A stretch of 64,000 nt of DNA from Cyanidiococcus yangmingshanensis (Eukaryota; Rhodophyta; Bangiophyceae; Cyanidiales; Cyanidiaceae). Every line of letters begins with the position of its first letter. The first letter of the stretch is position 1. The notes under the pieces were generated by a model. The model ran no database searches. It was not told where the DNA came from and saw only the letters and a program-made list of their open reading frames with translations. Location: the NCBI GenBank assembly GCA_013995675.1, contig VWRR01000002.1:62001-126000 (forward strand), read 5' to 3'. A program made the position numbers and the translations under genes. Of the stretch, positions 39,516-51,954 are shown one piece after another.

Positions 39516-41757
39516 ATGAGTACGCTGTTGGTGCCAGTACTCGCCTTCGTGGTGGCTGGACTTGCAACGCAGCGCTGGGGAAAAGCGAAGCCACAGCGTC
39601 CTTCTACTGATCCAGAGACGCTACGAATACCGCTCGTACCAGGAAACAGGTACTGAAACAAGAGAGCAATTGATCGTACAGACTGGCCAGAATGGTGATG
39701 TGTTGCGAGTCGCTCGCGCGAAAGCAACTTCCTACGCTGCTCAGGAGCCGATTCAGGAGTTTGCGCTTCAGGTGCGGAGTATGCGTGCAGACCTTCTGAT
39801 AGAACGATTCGGACCCAATGCGACTCTTCGCTTCGGAACGGCTGGTTTACGAGCACCCATGGGCGCGGGTTACAACCTCTTCAACACCGTGGTGGTGGTT
39901 CGAGCCACCGAGGCTGTACTTGGTTACCTCGCGGACACCTACGGGTGGGACACGCTGCGCGCTCGGGGACTTGTCATCGGCTACGATGCTCGGCTTCATT
40001 CGGAAACGTTTGCCAAAGCAGCTGCTCGAGTCTGCCTGGAGCACCAGGTGGCTGTCGGTCTCCTTGACCGATGGGTTCCGACGCCGCTCGTGGCTTTTGG
40101 CGTTGTCCATCAACACCGTTGTGCTGGCATCATGATGACAGCGAGTCACAATCCCAAAGAGTACAACGGATACAAACTCTTCACAGAACGAGGTGCCCAG
40201 ATCAGCTCCGAAACTGCCAAAGCCATTGAGGCCCGATTGCAGTTGAATACGGTTGAGCGAGCCAGTCCAGAGCGCCACGCTTGTCCCCAAGTTGAGGAAT
40301 GGTTCGCACCGCGAGACTCAGTTGAGGCGCTCTCCACTGCGTATATAGAGCGAGCGCGAGAGGAGCTTTACGTGCCCGTGAACGCGGATCCATCACGTTT
40401 GCGTATTGTACACACCGCTTTACATGGCGTTGCGGATGCGTACCTGTCGAAGCTGTTTGCGACCTTTGAACTGCCTGCGTATGTGCCGACCATTGCGCAA
40501 CAGCAACCGGACGGTCAGTTTCCCACTGCGTCGCCACCGAACCCAGAGGAAGGTGTTCGCGTTTTGCGGCTCGCATTGCAAACTGCTGAGCAGATCGCTC
40601 GGGCTGGTTCGAAGGCAGCGATGAACAGCGCGGTCGTGGTCCTCGCAAACGACCCTGATGCGGATCGACTCGCCGTAGCAGAGCTGGTGCCTGGTCCAAA
40701 TCCACAGTGGCATCTATTTCATGGTGATGAGCTCGGTATGCTGCTTGCCTGGTGGATGATACGACAGGTACAGGCAGGAAGCCATCACCGTTCATCGCGT
40801 GAAGTGGTCCTCATCAACAGCGTCGTGTCGTCGCGGATGTTGGATGCGTTCGCCAGCCATCAACACAAGCCTCGCTGTCGCTTTCTGCAGCATTATCCGG
40901 GTTTCAAATGGCTCAGTGAGCTCGCGCTTGAACAAGCTGCTCAGCAACGTCAAGTGTTGCTCGTCTACGAGGAGGCGCTAGGGTACGCGCTCGGTGGACT
41001 CCATTCGGGACAACTGCTCGTGAACGACAAGGACGGGATCACCGCTGGCGCTGTCGTCGCTCAAATGGCCTACTTTTGCCACCAAAACAAAGCATTCGGC
41101 TCATTACAGGGTCTTTTGGAGAGCCTCTATCGCCAGTACGGTCTCTATTTGCAATACGCTGGGTATTTGCGTTGCCAAGACTTTACAATACTGGTGCCAC
41201 TATTCGAGCGCATTCGTCATCGCCTCGCCAATGGTGAGTTGCTCTTATTCACATCCGATGATGGTGCAGGTGGTGGCAAACCGCTTCCACCGCGTCGCTA
41301 TCAGGTTCATGGTGTTTTCGATTGGACCCAGGGCTACTACTGTGCGTACGGTTGCGATCCTGTGCCGCTTACATTGCCGCCACAGCGCCAAGCTCATTTT
41401 ATGACGTTTTGTATCCGTGAGAGTGACGAGCGGAGGCAGAGTCTGCAACGACAGCAACCCGAGGAGCGCTCTCGCCGGCAGCGTCGGTCACAAGTCCAGT
41501 CAGCATCGAGAGATGCGACACCTTCACCGTCGAGGAGTCCAACACTACCCGCAGATGCGGAGTTACGCGTCACGTTGCGGAACAGTGGCACCGAACCCAA
41601 ACTGAAATTCTATTCGGAGCTTCATTTGCCTCCGAACGCGGCTCAAGCGGTCGATCGAGACACCTTGAGGCAGTCCCTGCGTCGTGCCGTTCGTGCCCTC
41701 ATTGAAGCGTTCTTGCAACCAGCTCTACATGGGCTCGAATACGGCAGCACATCATAA
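39516..41757 (+). CDS. Phosphoglucomutase/phosphopentomutase (PGM2-like) with N-terminal hydrophobic segment
   Basis: Alpha-D-phosphohexomutase family enzyme, eukaryotic PGM2/PGM2L1 branch (phosphopentomutase, glucose-1,6-bisphosphate synthase). LRFGTAGLRAPMGAGYNLFN, catalytic MMTASHNPKEYNGYKLF (phosphoserine), LANDPDADRLAVAE (Mg2+ loop), YEEALGYALGG (sugar loop) and LRNSGTEPKLKFYSE (phosphate loop) are all intact. The frame starts with TTG at 39562; the likely start is ATG 39516, MSTLLVPVLAFVVAGLATQR, joined by one skipped base near 39647-39650. That adds a hydrophobic N-terminal helix followed by basic residues, unusual for a cytosolic mutase. An Arg/Ser-rich insert near 41430-41550 interrupts domain 4. 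Confidence 0.9.
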
Positions 41758-42334
41758 AGTGTCGGGGAGCGTTCCATGGCTGGTTGCAGGAGAAGCGTCG
41801 GTGGCCCGCCGGCTGGCAATCATCGAGATATTGCGGGTAGCTTTGCATTTCATGACTAAAACGAATGACTCGACCACATGATTGCAAGGCCACCGCCAGC
41901 ATGATACGGTTGAAAAGGACCGTGCTCGACTGGGCACATTCAAGGAACAATCGCAAAAAATTGCATGGTAGGATCAATCGTGCCACCTCTGAGCGGTCAA
42001 GGTAGGAGAGGCAGTGGAGCACTTGCGCGCTGGAATTGTCGTAGGCGTTGGCGGCCCAACACTTCGACGAGACAACCAGATAGGTATGGCAAGACGTCAG
42101 GATCGTCTACCCCTGTGCAGCCTGACGGAGTATCGTGGCAACGACAGCGCTGCGCTTGATCTCTCTGCTCTACCGACAACGTGTTGCTTCTCAGCCGCGC
42201 TCCAAGTATGCGGGCCGTGAAATCTCCTTACCATCGAGTCGAAGGGTATGGGTCCGAGCTCGAGCCAACTACCTTGTGTGCTTTCAGGATGGATTGCAGG
42301 GATGCCTCTCACCAGCGTCTGTCCGCTTGCCGTC
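41758..42334. other. Intergenic region
   Basis: Between the convergent 3' ends of the phosphomutase and COQ6 genes; only short overlapping frames. Confidence 0.5.
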
Positions 42335-43785
42335 CTAGTTGTATTCGCCAGTGGCGAGACGGACCACGGCTGCTCGCCATGGTGATACGGTCTCAAGCGT
42401 GCGCATGCCGAGCCCGCGCAAGGTACTTGCGAGCTGCTCGCCAAGTCCGCGCGTCGCTGACGGAAATGCAAAGATGCGACGCAAGGCAGCGAGGCTCAGC
42501 AGCATCATGGTATTCATCGGCAAACGCTCACGAGTATACGCAGCCAAAAGACTCGGATCACCAAGATCTCGACCGGTTTTCCAAGCATGTTGCAGGATTC
42601 GAGCGAGAGCTCGAGCGTCAGCGATGCCCAAGTTAACACCCTGACCTGCCAGCGGATGGATAACATGCGCGGCGTCACCAACCAGAACGACTCGCTTTCC
42701 GTCATAGGTCGATGCACTGCCAAAATGCAATGGAAAAGACCAGCGATCGCGTTGGTCAATGGCACTTGGAATGAGTCGTCGAAAGGTTGGCACTGCAGCG
42801 TGCAAATGGGCAGATGCTTGTCGAGGCGTTCTTGTCGAGGCGCTGGCAGCGTCTTGCCCTTCTCCAGCATGGACGCCGTGCAACGCCTCGTGGAGAGCGT
42901 CGAGGAACTGTGCCTCGGTAGCTTCCAATTCCAACCAATCTGCCTCGACTGTGTTCGTCGACCAGACGATATTGCTGTACTGGCTATGGACCACCGAGTG
43001 GAAGCACAGCGACCGGACCGTGCGGTAGAAATCGCTGAATGGCCAAGCGGTTGGGTTCATGGTTCTCAACGATTGCCACAATCGCTCGTTGATGGTACGA
43101 CTGACCAATCCAGCCGAGACCAGTACGTTCTCGAACTGGAGAACGAGCACCGTCTGCGGCAACGACCAGAGAGGCGAAAACCGAGACTGGCTCTCGATGC
43201 TGCGTCTGCTTCTCGCAACGTCAGCTGAACCCATTGACTATCTGGGACCCAGGCCAGTGAGGCAAGACCGGCCCTACTCCAGCGAAGCAACGCGTGGTGA
43301 TCGTCGCTCATCCTGGCGGGCTTGTCTGGGGTGGAAACGACCCCACCTGAACGAGACGCCTCCTCTAGACATTGATGCAGAGTCTGCAGTAGCGCTCGTT
43401 CCTCGACGATGTATCCCAGCACAGTCGGATCCGTCGACTCGGAATCCGTTCGATCGGTCGCTTGAAAGGTGATCTGTTCCATATCTGAACGTCCGTACAC
43501 GAAAAGAGTATCAAAGCAGGTGATAGCTGACTTGGGTATTCGTTGCCATACGCCTAGAGACTGGAGGAAACGCTGGGATGCTGGTGTCAGTGCCACCGTG
43601 CGTAAACTGGACGCAACCTCGGCGATCGGTTGCCACGGCGTGGCGGGTTTGGGCTCGATCACGAGAACTCGAGCTGCCGGACTAGCGAGTCTCTGGTGCA
43701 ACGCGAGCGCCAGTGTTGCGCCAACAATGCCACCGCCCACAACCGCAACGTCCACAGACGCCGACGGGGGCGCTCCTGTCTGCAT
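42335..43785 (-). CDS. COQ6: Ubiquinone biosynthesis monooxygenase COQ6
   Basis: FAD-dependent hydroxylase of the UbiH/COQ6 group that hydroxylates the benzoquinone ring C5 in mitochondria. From ATG 43785: VDVAVVGGGIVGATLALALH (FAD GxGxxG), VGWQ-type mid region, then VVAADGARSPVRERTGLG and RFLPHGPVAVLPLGG, then SNIVWSTNTVEADWLELE, and KRVVLVGDAAHVIHPLAGQG with NLGIADARALARI. The three parts lie in three frames; one skipped base near 43166 and another near 42988 join them, and the middle part is missing from either long open frame. Total about 480 residues, as in other COQ6. No clear presequence is seen. Confidence 0.93.
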
Positions 43786-44706
43786 GATTCGCTATCGTCG
43801 CAGCGTTCACTGCATAGGCAGCTCTTTACCCAGTCGCGACCAAGATGCCGCTGGTACGCGTCACTTGAGAGCCGATCAATGGGGCCCTTTATGCAGTCAA
43901 TTAAAGGCGCTGCGTGACTAGAAACGTGGAGGCCACAGGTTACTGAACCGAGCGGACGTCCTGCGCACACAGTCTCTGACTCGCGAACCGTAGCTTCGTG
44001 CGAAACCTTCCGTCTCGATGGAACACGCAACCTGTTTTGTAAGCACTTGTCCACTCCGAATAAGAGGTATGCACCCGACAGAGACAAAAGTTTCGTTCAG
44101 TCTGTGCAGCACCCGAAAACGCTTCGATGGGTTAATAGGCCAGACCAAGACGCTGACTCGTATCGCCACCGTTGCTTCATGGCTTGGCAGAACGAACCGA
44201 CTCGTTCTCATCTAGTCTCAATATAGAGCTGTGACCTCGACGAGAAGTATCTCAAAGCATGAATGCTTCAATTTCACAGGATGACAAGTCACTTTCAGAA
44301 TATCGATGAGTCAAAAGATGAGACTATCGAGCATCGTCAAGGCGGAGCATCGATCCCGAGATATTCGTATTCTAAGAGACTCACTCCGTAAAGATGAACA
44401 GGTTGATTTCGGTTTCGGTCTAGGGATAGGAACGACGCTCTGGTTACGATAACGAGTTGAAGTCTTTATACCTCGTGACAGGCGAACAAGGCTCAGGTTT
44501 GTCGTTTGTGGCTTTGGCACGAACGCTCGTTTCGGTCGGTCTACAGCGTCGTTCCGAGGACGGTGAAGCGACCCTGGCTCCCTGGCGAGTGTCTCGGAAC
44601 GGGAACGACAGGACAGATAGCCAGGTCTTGGATGAAAGCGAGACATCTTCTGAACTGTTGTGTAGGCGCCGTCCTAACTAGGAGCTGATCAAACTGAGCA
44701 GCACGG
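43786..44706. other. COQ6/PCI-protein divergent spacer
   Basis: About 0.9 kb. Frames up to 142 codons occur but overlap on both strands with no motif. It presumably contains two promoters. Confidence 0.45.
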
Positions 44707-46283
44707 ATGGAGGTATTCGAAGAAACCGAAGCTGGGAACAGTGACGCCGGGCTCTCACGAGAGTCAACAACGGAAGCGTATCGTGCCCAGCCGCCTGCGC
44801 TGGAGACGCTATCGGTCTTGTGGAGACAGCTGAACGAAGCCTTCGATGCAGGCGATAGCGTTGGACTCGAAGCATATGATCAGGTGCTCTCCGAGCGGGT
44901 GCCGACAACACTGCTAGAGCAGACCTGGATGGAGGACGCCCTCGACCGAGACCAGCTTGGAGCTCACCCATGGACGTATGCAGACTTGCGGTTCGCGCAT
45001 GAACTCGCCACGAACGGAGGTTTATTACGCCAACCAGTGCTGCGGTCGCAAATCGTGAAGATGCTTGTCGATGTTGCCGAGTCAGAGGCAACAGGATGTC
45101 GGTTGCCGACCTCTACGGGTCATCGATCAAAACGGACGGGCACTCGAGCATACGCAGGGCTCTATCGACACGTTGCCCATGCATTAGGACAAGAGACGGA
45201 GCCTGGCGATGAAACATGGTCCACGCTTTGTTCAGCTCGTCCGCTATATCCACAACGCACTAGGTTATATCACACCAATGCATGTGGATGCTCTTGGGCT
45301 CTGTGTAGTGCACGAGGCGTGGACGATGGCCCAAACGGTCGTCTTGGCCAGGGTTCCGCCCTTCTTGCTGCAGGTACCGTCTCCATGTGTGGTGCATCAT
45401 GAAGATATGTTGCGCTTTCTATTCGACGCAGCGACTGTTCGGTTCATGACCGGCGCTTATCGCTCTGCATGGCGTTATCTGCATCTTTTCTGGGCGCTTG
45501 AAGAGGTGCGTAGCCACGACCGGCACGCAGAAGGGACCACGGTCGTTCAGGGTACACCTATGGTACCAAGTATCCCTATCGATAAGACGATTCCATTGGC
45601 GTCCTGGTTCGCGCTTCAACCGTGTGTAACGAGTGAAATGGGCGTCAAACGCTCGGAACTACGTATTCGAGCAGCGCAACGGTATGTGTGCAGCGAACTG
45701 TTGGTCTACGGAACGATTCAGGACGCGTTACCGACAGCGTTGCACTCGAGAAGTGCTGGGTATTCCTCGCGTTCCGACGAGCCGCTTCTTGACTCGTTAC
45801 CGAGCGCTTGCAGAGGCATTCCAGACGGCACGCACCGCCGGCCATATTCGTTTTTTCGAGGAATTTCATCGTGATCATAAGGATTCTTTTCGACTTGATG
45901 GCAATGAGGCATGGGTTCTCGCGGTGCGTCTCGCTCTGGGCCGTCTCTTGGTCCTTGGGATGGCACGTGCGCATACAGCGCTCTCCCCGTGCGCCCTCAG
46001 CGAGCACACCGGTATCCCAGCCTCTGAACTGGAGCAAGTCATGGCGACGTTGTGCGTGGAAAGCAGTTGGAAACAGAGTGCTGGGTTGTTCTGGAATCGT
46101 TGGTTTACGACCATCATCGATTTCGATCCAGCGAGCCAGATGGTATGGTTTCAGCGGCGATCACGTCAACCGAGTACGCACACCACAGATGCTCGGGCAG
46201 CGAAAACGCTTCAGGTGCATATTCCGCACCATGTTCTTGAGGAATACTGGCACCATGCTTCCTTTTCATACGATACGAGCTGA
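44707..46283 (+). CDS. PCI-domain protein, PCID2/Thp1-like
   Basis: Probable TREX-2 subunit (Thp1/PCID2), coupling transcription to mRNA export, or a close PCI relative. Three successive frames (44707-, 45209-, 45633-) join by one skipped base near 45227-45230 (TTT run) and one near 45749-45752 (AA). The joined C-terminal half reads TGAYRSAWRYLHLFWALEEV, RIRAAQRYVCSELL, LGIPRVPTSRFLTRYRALAE, then VLAVRLALGRLLVLG and ASELEQVMATLCV: TPR-like helices followed by a winged helix, and the LLGHMPT...LLKKYHL-type motif seen in PCID2. The N-terminus is acidic and variable. CSN12-type paralogs cannot be excluded. Confidence 0.78.
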
Positions 46284-46543
46284 TTTGGTCAGCAATCGAA
46301 CCATTTCTGGTACTGGCTGGTGCTTGATCCAACAGATCTCGGTCATGGACAGAGGCCAAGTCACCAAAAACTGATGTCATCCCTACTTGATCAAGCTCAG
46401 AAGCAGATACCAGTGGGCGCTCAGGGCACCATTCGCCAAACAGTACGACTTGTAAACCGTGTAGCGGCGTATACGCTCGTCGAACTCGAAATCTGGTGCT
46501 TCGCGATCGAGATACCGAACCTTGACCGCAATCAACCATGGTT
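46284..46543. other. Short convergent spacer
   Basis: About 260 bp between the ends of the PCI-protein and IMP4 genes. The overlapping frames here are explained by the IMP4 C-terminus or by chance. Confidence 0.5.
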
Positions 46544-47570
46544 TCAGCCAAACAGTCGACGTCGCTTCCGAGCAGCACGAGTATAGGGTGCCAGACGCCA
46601 CTCATCATCCGCATCCATCTGATCCATGGTCCCGAGACGAATCCGAAAGAGGCCTAAATCGAAACGAGGGCCTAACTCGACCAATGTCGGACGGTTATGC
46701 CTTCGATTCGCGTTCGCTGTTGCTGAATCGGTCGTCGAGCGCTCGCCATCTCGTGGATCGGACCTGCCGCCGAAGAGGTCTCTCGTTCGACAACGTAGTG
46801 TCGGAAAGATATGATCGCATCATAACCTCGGTCAACAAACGCCATGATTCGTTTCGAGTCCGTTTTTGGAACTGGGAACAAGAATCGAAGAATGTTCTTC
46901 ACTCTTATGCCTAGACGGCTTGGAAAGCCGCCTTCAAAAATCACATGAGGATACGCCTCGCTGACTGGCGGCAGGGCGTTGTCGTTGTCGCCAGAGCGCT
47001 CCCGTCGAAGCATCTGTTCAACATCGTGTCGCATGACCACATTTGAGAGAGAGAAGTAGGCAGTCGGCCCCAGCGGGAGATGGCAAACAATCAAGGCATC
47101 GGGCTCCCCTCGCGTCTCGTGGAGGAGAATCAGGTCGGTTACTTGTTGCGCTCTCCCCATTTCTATGAGATCACGAATGACTAGGTTCCCCCGGTTGATG
47201 CGCTGTGCGTTCGGAATAGGAGACGCACCTCTTTCGCAAACTGAGCAAGCCGACTCGAAGGGTCCCGCGACGTAGTGACAACAATTTTCGGGTCCTCTAC
47301 GCCAGCGAGCGCGTACTCATCGTCGAGCATGAGCCGAGTCGACGCCAGCAGCTGCAGCGGGTCTCGAAGCGCCTCACCAGTGGTCGCGTTCGCCTGCTCG
47401 TCACCAGGTGCGTTGTCATTGGTGAAGCGCACACCAGTCGTACTCGAGCGCTGTTCAGAACGCTTTTTCTCGCCGAGGGCTGATGGCGCAGTACCTGCTG
47501 CGGCTGCCTCCAACGACTTGCGGTACAGGTACTCGCGCCGTAACCGTGCCTGTCGCCGTAAAGAGATCAT
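46544..47570 (-). CDS. IMP4: U3 snoRNP protein IMP4 (Brix domain)
   Basis: Brix-domain component of the Mpp10-Imp3-Imp4 complex in the SSU processome. ATG 47570 gives MISLRRQARLRREYLYRKS, matching the IMP4 start. DDEYALAGVEDPKIVVTTSR and DPSSRLAQFAKEVRLLF follow; NRGNLVIRDLIEMGRAQQVT and HLPLGPTAYFSLSNVVMRHD come after a break near 47213 that behaves as one missing base (CC for CCC). A second missing base near 46684 leads to LVELGPRFDLGLFRIRLGTM and DEWRLAPYTRAARKRRRLFG, the true C-terminus, ending at 46544 well past the track stop. An insert of ~25 residues precedes LVELGPRF. Confidence 0.93.
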
Positions 47571-48102
47571 AAAGGTTTGTATTGCACGTTCTCGCAAAAT
47601 TACCAAAGGCTCTTAATTGGGATTTGATAAGCTTGCAACAGGAGAAAAGAGCGTGTTGGGCTCGAGTTCGGGTCAACCACGTTGCCAACAACACGCGCAC
47701 GACAAGAGCCACGATCAGGAAGCGCGGAACCAGGGCCAGCACCGCCCCTTGCGAGTTCCCAACCGTTCCAGGCACGAAACGTTTGAAAATTAAAAAAAGA
47801 CTTCTAGGATGATATCGATCAAACAGTGTATTGTTTGGATATGGTGAGCGAACCTACACCGCAGGACCGAAAGCGTTCCGGAGGATGCGTTGGCGTTCCC
47901 AGGCGTGAAGCCTTTCAAACTGGTCATCATGGTCTATCCGTATCCTAGGATGGACACCAATGGATTGGCCAGTTGTAACCGTTGCACGCGGGCCTAACGC
48001 CGTCCATTACTTCGCTTGCTCATAGGAGCGAGTCTTCGAGACACGCCCATTGGTCATCAAGGGAACAGCTGTACATAGACTGGCACAAGAGAACGGTCGG
48101 TT
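47571..48102. other. IMP4/disordered-protein divergent spacer
   Basis: About 530 bp with a small AT-rich patch near 47780-47850. No gene supported. Confidence 0.45.
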
Positions 48103-50060
48103 ATGACGAGTACATCGAGTCTGCCGACGCTGCCGCTTGAGCCACGTCTGGTGCCAGCAGCGCACACGTGGCTCTCGGAGCGGTTTCCCAACGATGAAGA
48201 GGAGCAAGTGACGCGACTGGAGGAAGCTGCTTGCCTCAGATGGCTGCTTTACGGGCGATACGAGCACCTTTGCCACAGGGACTGGACGTCTATGCGAGTA
48301 AAGTGGTCGGCGGAGGACAACGTAGCGTCGCTAGCGACCAGCGTCTGGGAACGCCGTCCACGCACCATGTGATGCGAAGCCGTCATCGACGACGGCAGTT
48401 GAACGGTGCACCAAACGGCCCTAGAGCGTCTGCAGAAAGAGAGGGGATCGGACGTGGCGATGTTGAAGATTATGATGAAGGCGACGGCGACGATGACGAC
48501 GAAGGCTTGGAATCACAGGGCGTTGGTGGTACGGGTGCGGTGCCGCTGCGCGCGTTGGTGTTGCCTCGGTACGAGTTCCCGCACCATGCGATTATTTATG
48601 AACAATCCGATTGGTATCGAGAGCGACGACGTCTCGTCATGGAGGCTCCTTGTCCCCAACGCGTGGCGATGAACTTGAATCCCTCTGGATCGAGCCGCCC
48701 GTACAGCGCTCAAAACGTGTCTGTGACAACTTCAGCGAATACATATCGCTTTGACAGACGTTTCACAGAGGGATTCTCTCGTGGAAGTGTCCGCCAAGCG
48801 CGTTACGCTGACCTCTCAGCCACAGACCTGGACGATACCCTCGTTACGGCACTCTTTCAGAACGATGTGTCCTCTGTTGCGCGCTCACCAGACGAGGAAA
48901 CTACATCTGAGCAACCTCGGAACGCAACCATTATGGCGAGTGCTCGGTCCCGTGACCTCCTGACACCGCTGGTCGCGTCCCGGACGGAGTCGAGCTTCGA
49001 GCGAACAAGTGCAGACCGTCTGGCCCGCGGATCTGTCGCAGCACACACATCCTTCCGAAACAGGGTCCGATACGGGCGCGCGCGAAGCACAATGGCTCTC
49101 GGCGAAGAACCAGACGAAGATCGCTCCCCATGGCAGTGGCGACGCACCACGAGAGCAGGCATGCATAGCACGGAGGAGGGTGCTCAGGGCACTCGACAAG
49201 ACCTAGCGATCGTTCAGAGTCGAGATGCATACACCCATCAACACGACGTTAATCGGCGTATGATGGACCCACAGTCGATCACTTTGGACGCTGGACGCGC
49301 TGAGCATCAATCGCTAGAGGTGAGACAAGGATCAGCAAATCGACGCCGTACGAGGAGCGATGCCACAGACTCAGATACCTTGGGATATACAACAGATTCG
49401 AGGCAGGACGCTCGACCGACGGCGGACCGTTATCCTAGACGGATCTCGCCCGTCGATGCTGGTCTTGCGCCAAACTGGTCGCCAGGGATCGATGACGTCA
49501 CGCGACGGTACATGGCTGCAATGATGGACGGATTGCCCGGACATGCCGGCACGCTGGGCTCGCTGCATGATGCACCCACCGTTGTTTTGGAGTCTTGGAC
49601 CCAAGCAACACCGGATAGAGCGACATGGGCCGCTTCGTTGCCATCAGACGAAGGATCGTTTGTCCAGGACCCTCTGAGCCGTCTGCAGCCGCGTAGACAA
49701 GGCACGGTATCACCCAACGCTCGTACGCTCGCCGATAGATCTGTCCCGCGTCCATCGATCTCTACGGCACCTGAGTGGTTGCGTGTCACTCGCTCCAGTA
49801 GCGGTGAGGGCTGGAATCACAGCACGATACATGCCGGCGAGTCGGCGGTCCGTGAAACCGCCGAGCGCACGTCCGAGACGGCAAGCGACCGGAGGCTGCA
49901 GGCTCGAATCTCCAGGCGTCTGCCGCCATCCACGGACTCGATTCTGGATTTCCGCGCTTGGGAGCGGCTTGCAACGAACGCTTCTTCATCGTCTCGCGAG
50001 CGTAGTCGTATGACCCCAGGCACACGTCAGCGGGAAACTGAACCAAGTACGAGACGATAA
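48103..50060 (+). CDS. Large unrecognised Ser/Arg/Asp-rich protein
   Basis: The 48231-50060 frame is open for 609 codons but starts non-ATG. The likely start is ATG 48103 (MTSTSSLPTLPLEPRLVPAA), whose helical segment with EEEQVTRLEEAACLRWLLYG ends near 48280, where one missing base (or two extra) would join the long frame. The joined product would be about 650 residues. One ordered patch, LPRYEFPHHAIIYEQSDWYR near nt 48560, stands out; an acidic run (DYDEGDGDDDDEG) precedes it and the remaining ~450 residues are disordered, Ser/Arg/Thr-rich, with many possible phosphosites. No domain recognised. Composition suggests a nuclear or regulatory scaffold, but that is a guess. Confidence 0.6.
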
Positions 50061-51502
50061 CGTGGATACACCTCCGTCGACTAGCTGTCCCCGAACCCGA
50101 TATATAACGTGCATGACGCCCACCTGTTACGAATCGATACTGAGGTGCGTCACGCTGGTTTCGTGAGCCAGCAACGACGAAGATTTCATCGAGGTTCACG
50201 ACGACTGCCGTAATCATCCGGCGATTCGGACAAGGCCAGACTGCAGGAGCGAAGACTCAAACCTTTGCGCCTAGACGGAGAGCAATCCCGATCATCGCGA
50301 CATGTCTGGACGTCAGCATGACGGTTCTGGAATCGTCGCTACGCCGATGGCAGGCTACTCATGATCTCTTGATTCAGGGTATCGCGGAATGACGCCGAGA
50401 AGGCCTAAAGAGCGCGTCGCGCTGCATGGTACGCGTTGCCAGGGTTTCATCCATCAGTAACGCGCACATCAGACTCGTCGAGCAAAAACCCTAAAACCCG
50501 GAATGCTGTTGTTCATGATCCGATAGCTCGATGTGCACCAGGAAGAATACCAGATGCGTACGATGATTCGATCCAGAACACCGGAAAGCATTCCGAGCGC
50601 ACCATCTACAATCAGCACTTCTCCGCTTTGTCTCTCTCGCCCACGAAACAGAATATCGCGGAGGCGACATCGTGCGCCAATCGATCGGATCGTCACAGAG
50701 TCTCGATCAGCACACCTCCAAACCCAGAACGCCTTATCGCTTGTACCAGATAGCGTCGATGGCAGGGTGCACAGTCATGGTCGTGCTCCGTGTTCGCCAT
50801 CGAGCGTAGACGCTAACAAGTCGTTTGCCAGCTTTCTGGAAGGCATCCTGCTATCCATGGCAGGCACATGCTTGCAAAAGACAAAGCCGGCTCTAGGTCG
50901 CCGAAGCACTGAACCCTAGACCACCTCCATGAATCGATAGAGCGAAGTGAATGATCGCTGTATCGATCGCCTGTTCTGGTCCGTCCACAAGCACGCACTC
51001 ACGTCAGGTCGAAGCAAGACACGCGACTTGACGTACCTCATTGGCCGCCTTGAACAGTTTCCCAAATGCCACCGTGCTGCCGCATCGACCAGGGCGTCAT
51101 GGCTCACCGGAACGTGACGTGGGCAAGGCGCCTCAGGGAGCGTGGCGTGTCCAGTACGCGACGCCGGTTGTCAACGCGGCCATAAGGAGCCGTGCATGTC
51201 GTCCCTAGCAGTCTGGGTTGTTCGGAAGCTGGCACGGGCACAAACTCATTGGCGGCATATTATCTCTGGCACTCGTTGTGATAGAGCATCCACGCAGAAC
51301 GAGGTACCAGGCGTGATGACGATTGCTACGTGCCGCACGACTTCGTGGCAGGAATGCTGTGAGATTTTGGGGAATCAGCTGTTGCGTTCTCGGACTGCCG
51401 GTTGTGGAATCCATTTGTGGGCTGCGAGACGGATACGCGATTGACAAGCGGTGACGTGTCTTGACTAGGACTCGTCGCTATCCATGAAAACGAAGGATGC
51501 TA
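50061..51502. other. Intergenic region
   Basis: About 1.4 kb. Overlapping frames below 145 codons on both strands; none has a motif. The right edge abuts the 93-bp tandem repeat. Confidence 0.5.
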
Positions 51503-51781
51503 GATGATTCATCATTACGGTATTCATGATCACGACAATACGGCATACTGATGCTTGTTCATGGTACAGATGATCTGAACAAGCGACAGAATCACGATGA
51601 TTCATCATTACGGTATTCATGATCACGACAATACGGCATACTGATGCTTGTTCATGGTACAGATGATCTGAAAAAGCGACAGAATCACGATGATTCATCA
51701 TTACGGTATTCATGATCACGACAATAAAGTAAATTGATGCTTGTTCATGGTACAGATGATCTGAACAAGCGACAGAATCAG
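51503..51781. repeat. 93-bp tandem repeat, three copies
   Basis: Copies begin at 51503, 51596 and 51689, each starting GATGATTCATCATTACGG. Copies 1 and 2 are almost identical; copy 3 differs in a short block near 51723-51735. Since 93 is a multiple of three and the unit lacks stops in one minus frame, the array makes an 84-codon periodic open frame (51465-51719), which I regard as a by-product. The unit contains self-complementary words (TGATTCATCA, CATGATCACG). Confidence 0.95.
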
Positions 51782-51954
51782 GCCAGGTCGATCGTGGTGG
51801 CGATCGAGGGCGCTAGTGGCTCGTCCACCCTCGAATGGGACGCGCGAGCCGGCGGCATGGCAAGATACGCACCCTTCGGAATATGAGGGACGGTGCGAAC
51901 TGTGCGCTTGACGAAACATAATAGCGTTAGGGTATCAATACATGCTTGAACGGA

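Noticed and set aside
46320-46614. Separate small frames between the PCI-protein and IMP4 genes
   Set aside because: The minus strand here encodes the conserved IMP4 C-terminus (LVELGPRFDL...), so the other frames are shadows.
51465-51719. Periodic 84-codon minus frame with a 31-residue repeat
   Set aside because: It is the translation of the 93-bp tandem repeat; no start context or homology suggests it is expressed.
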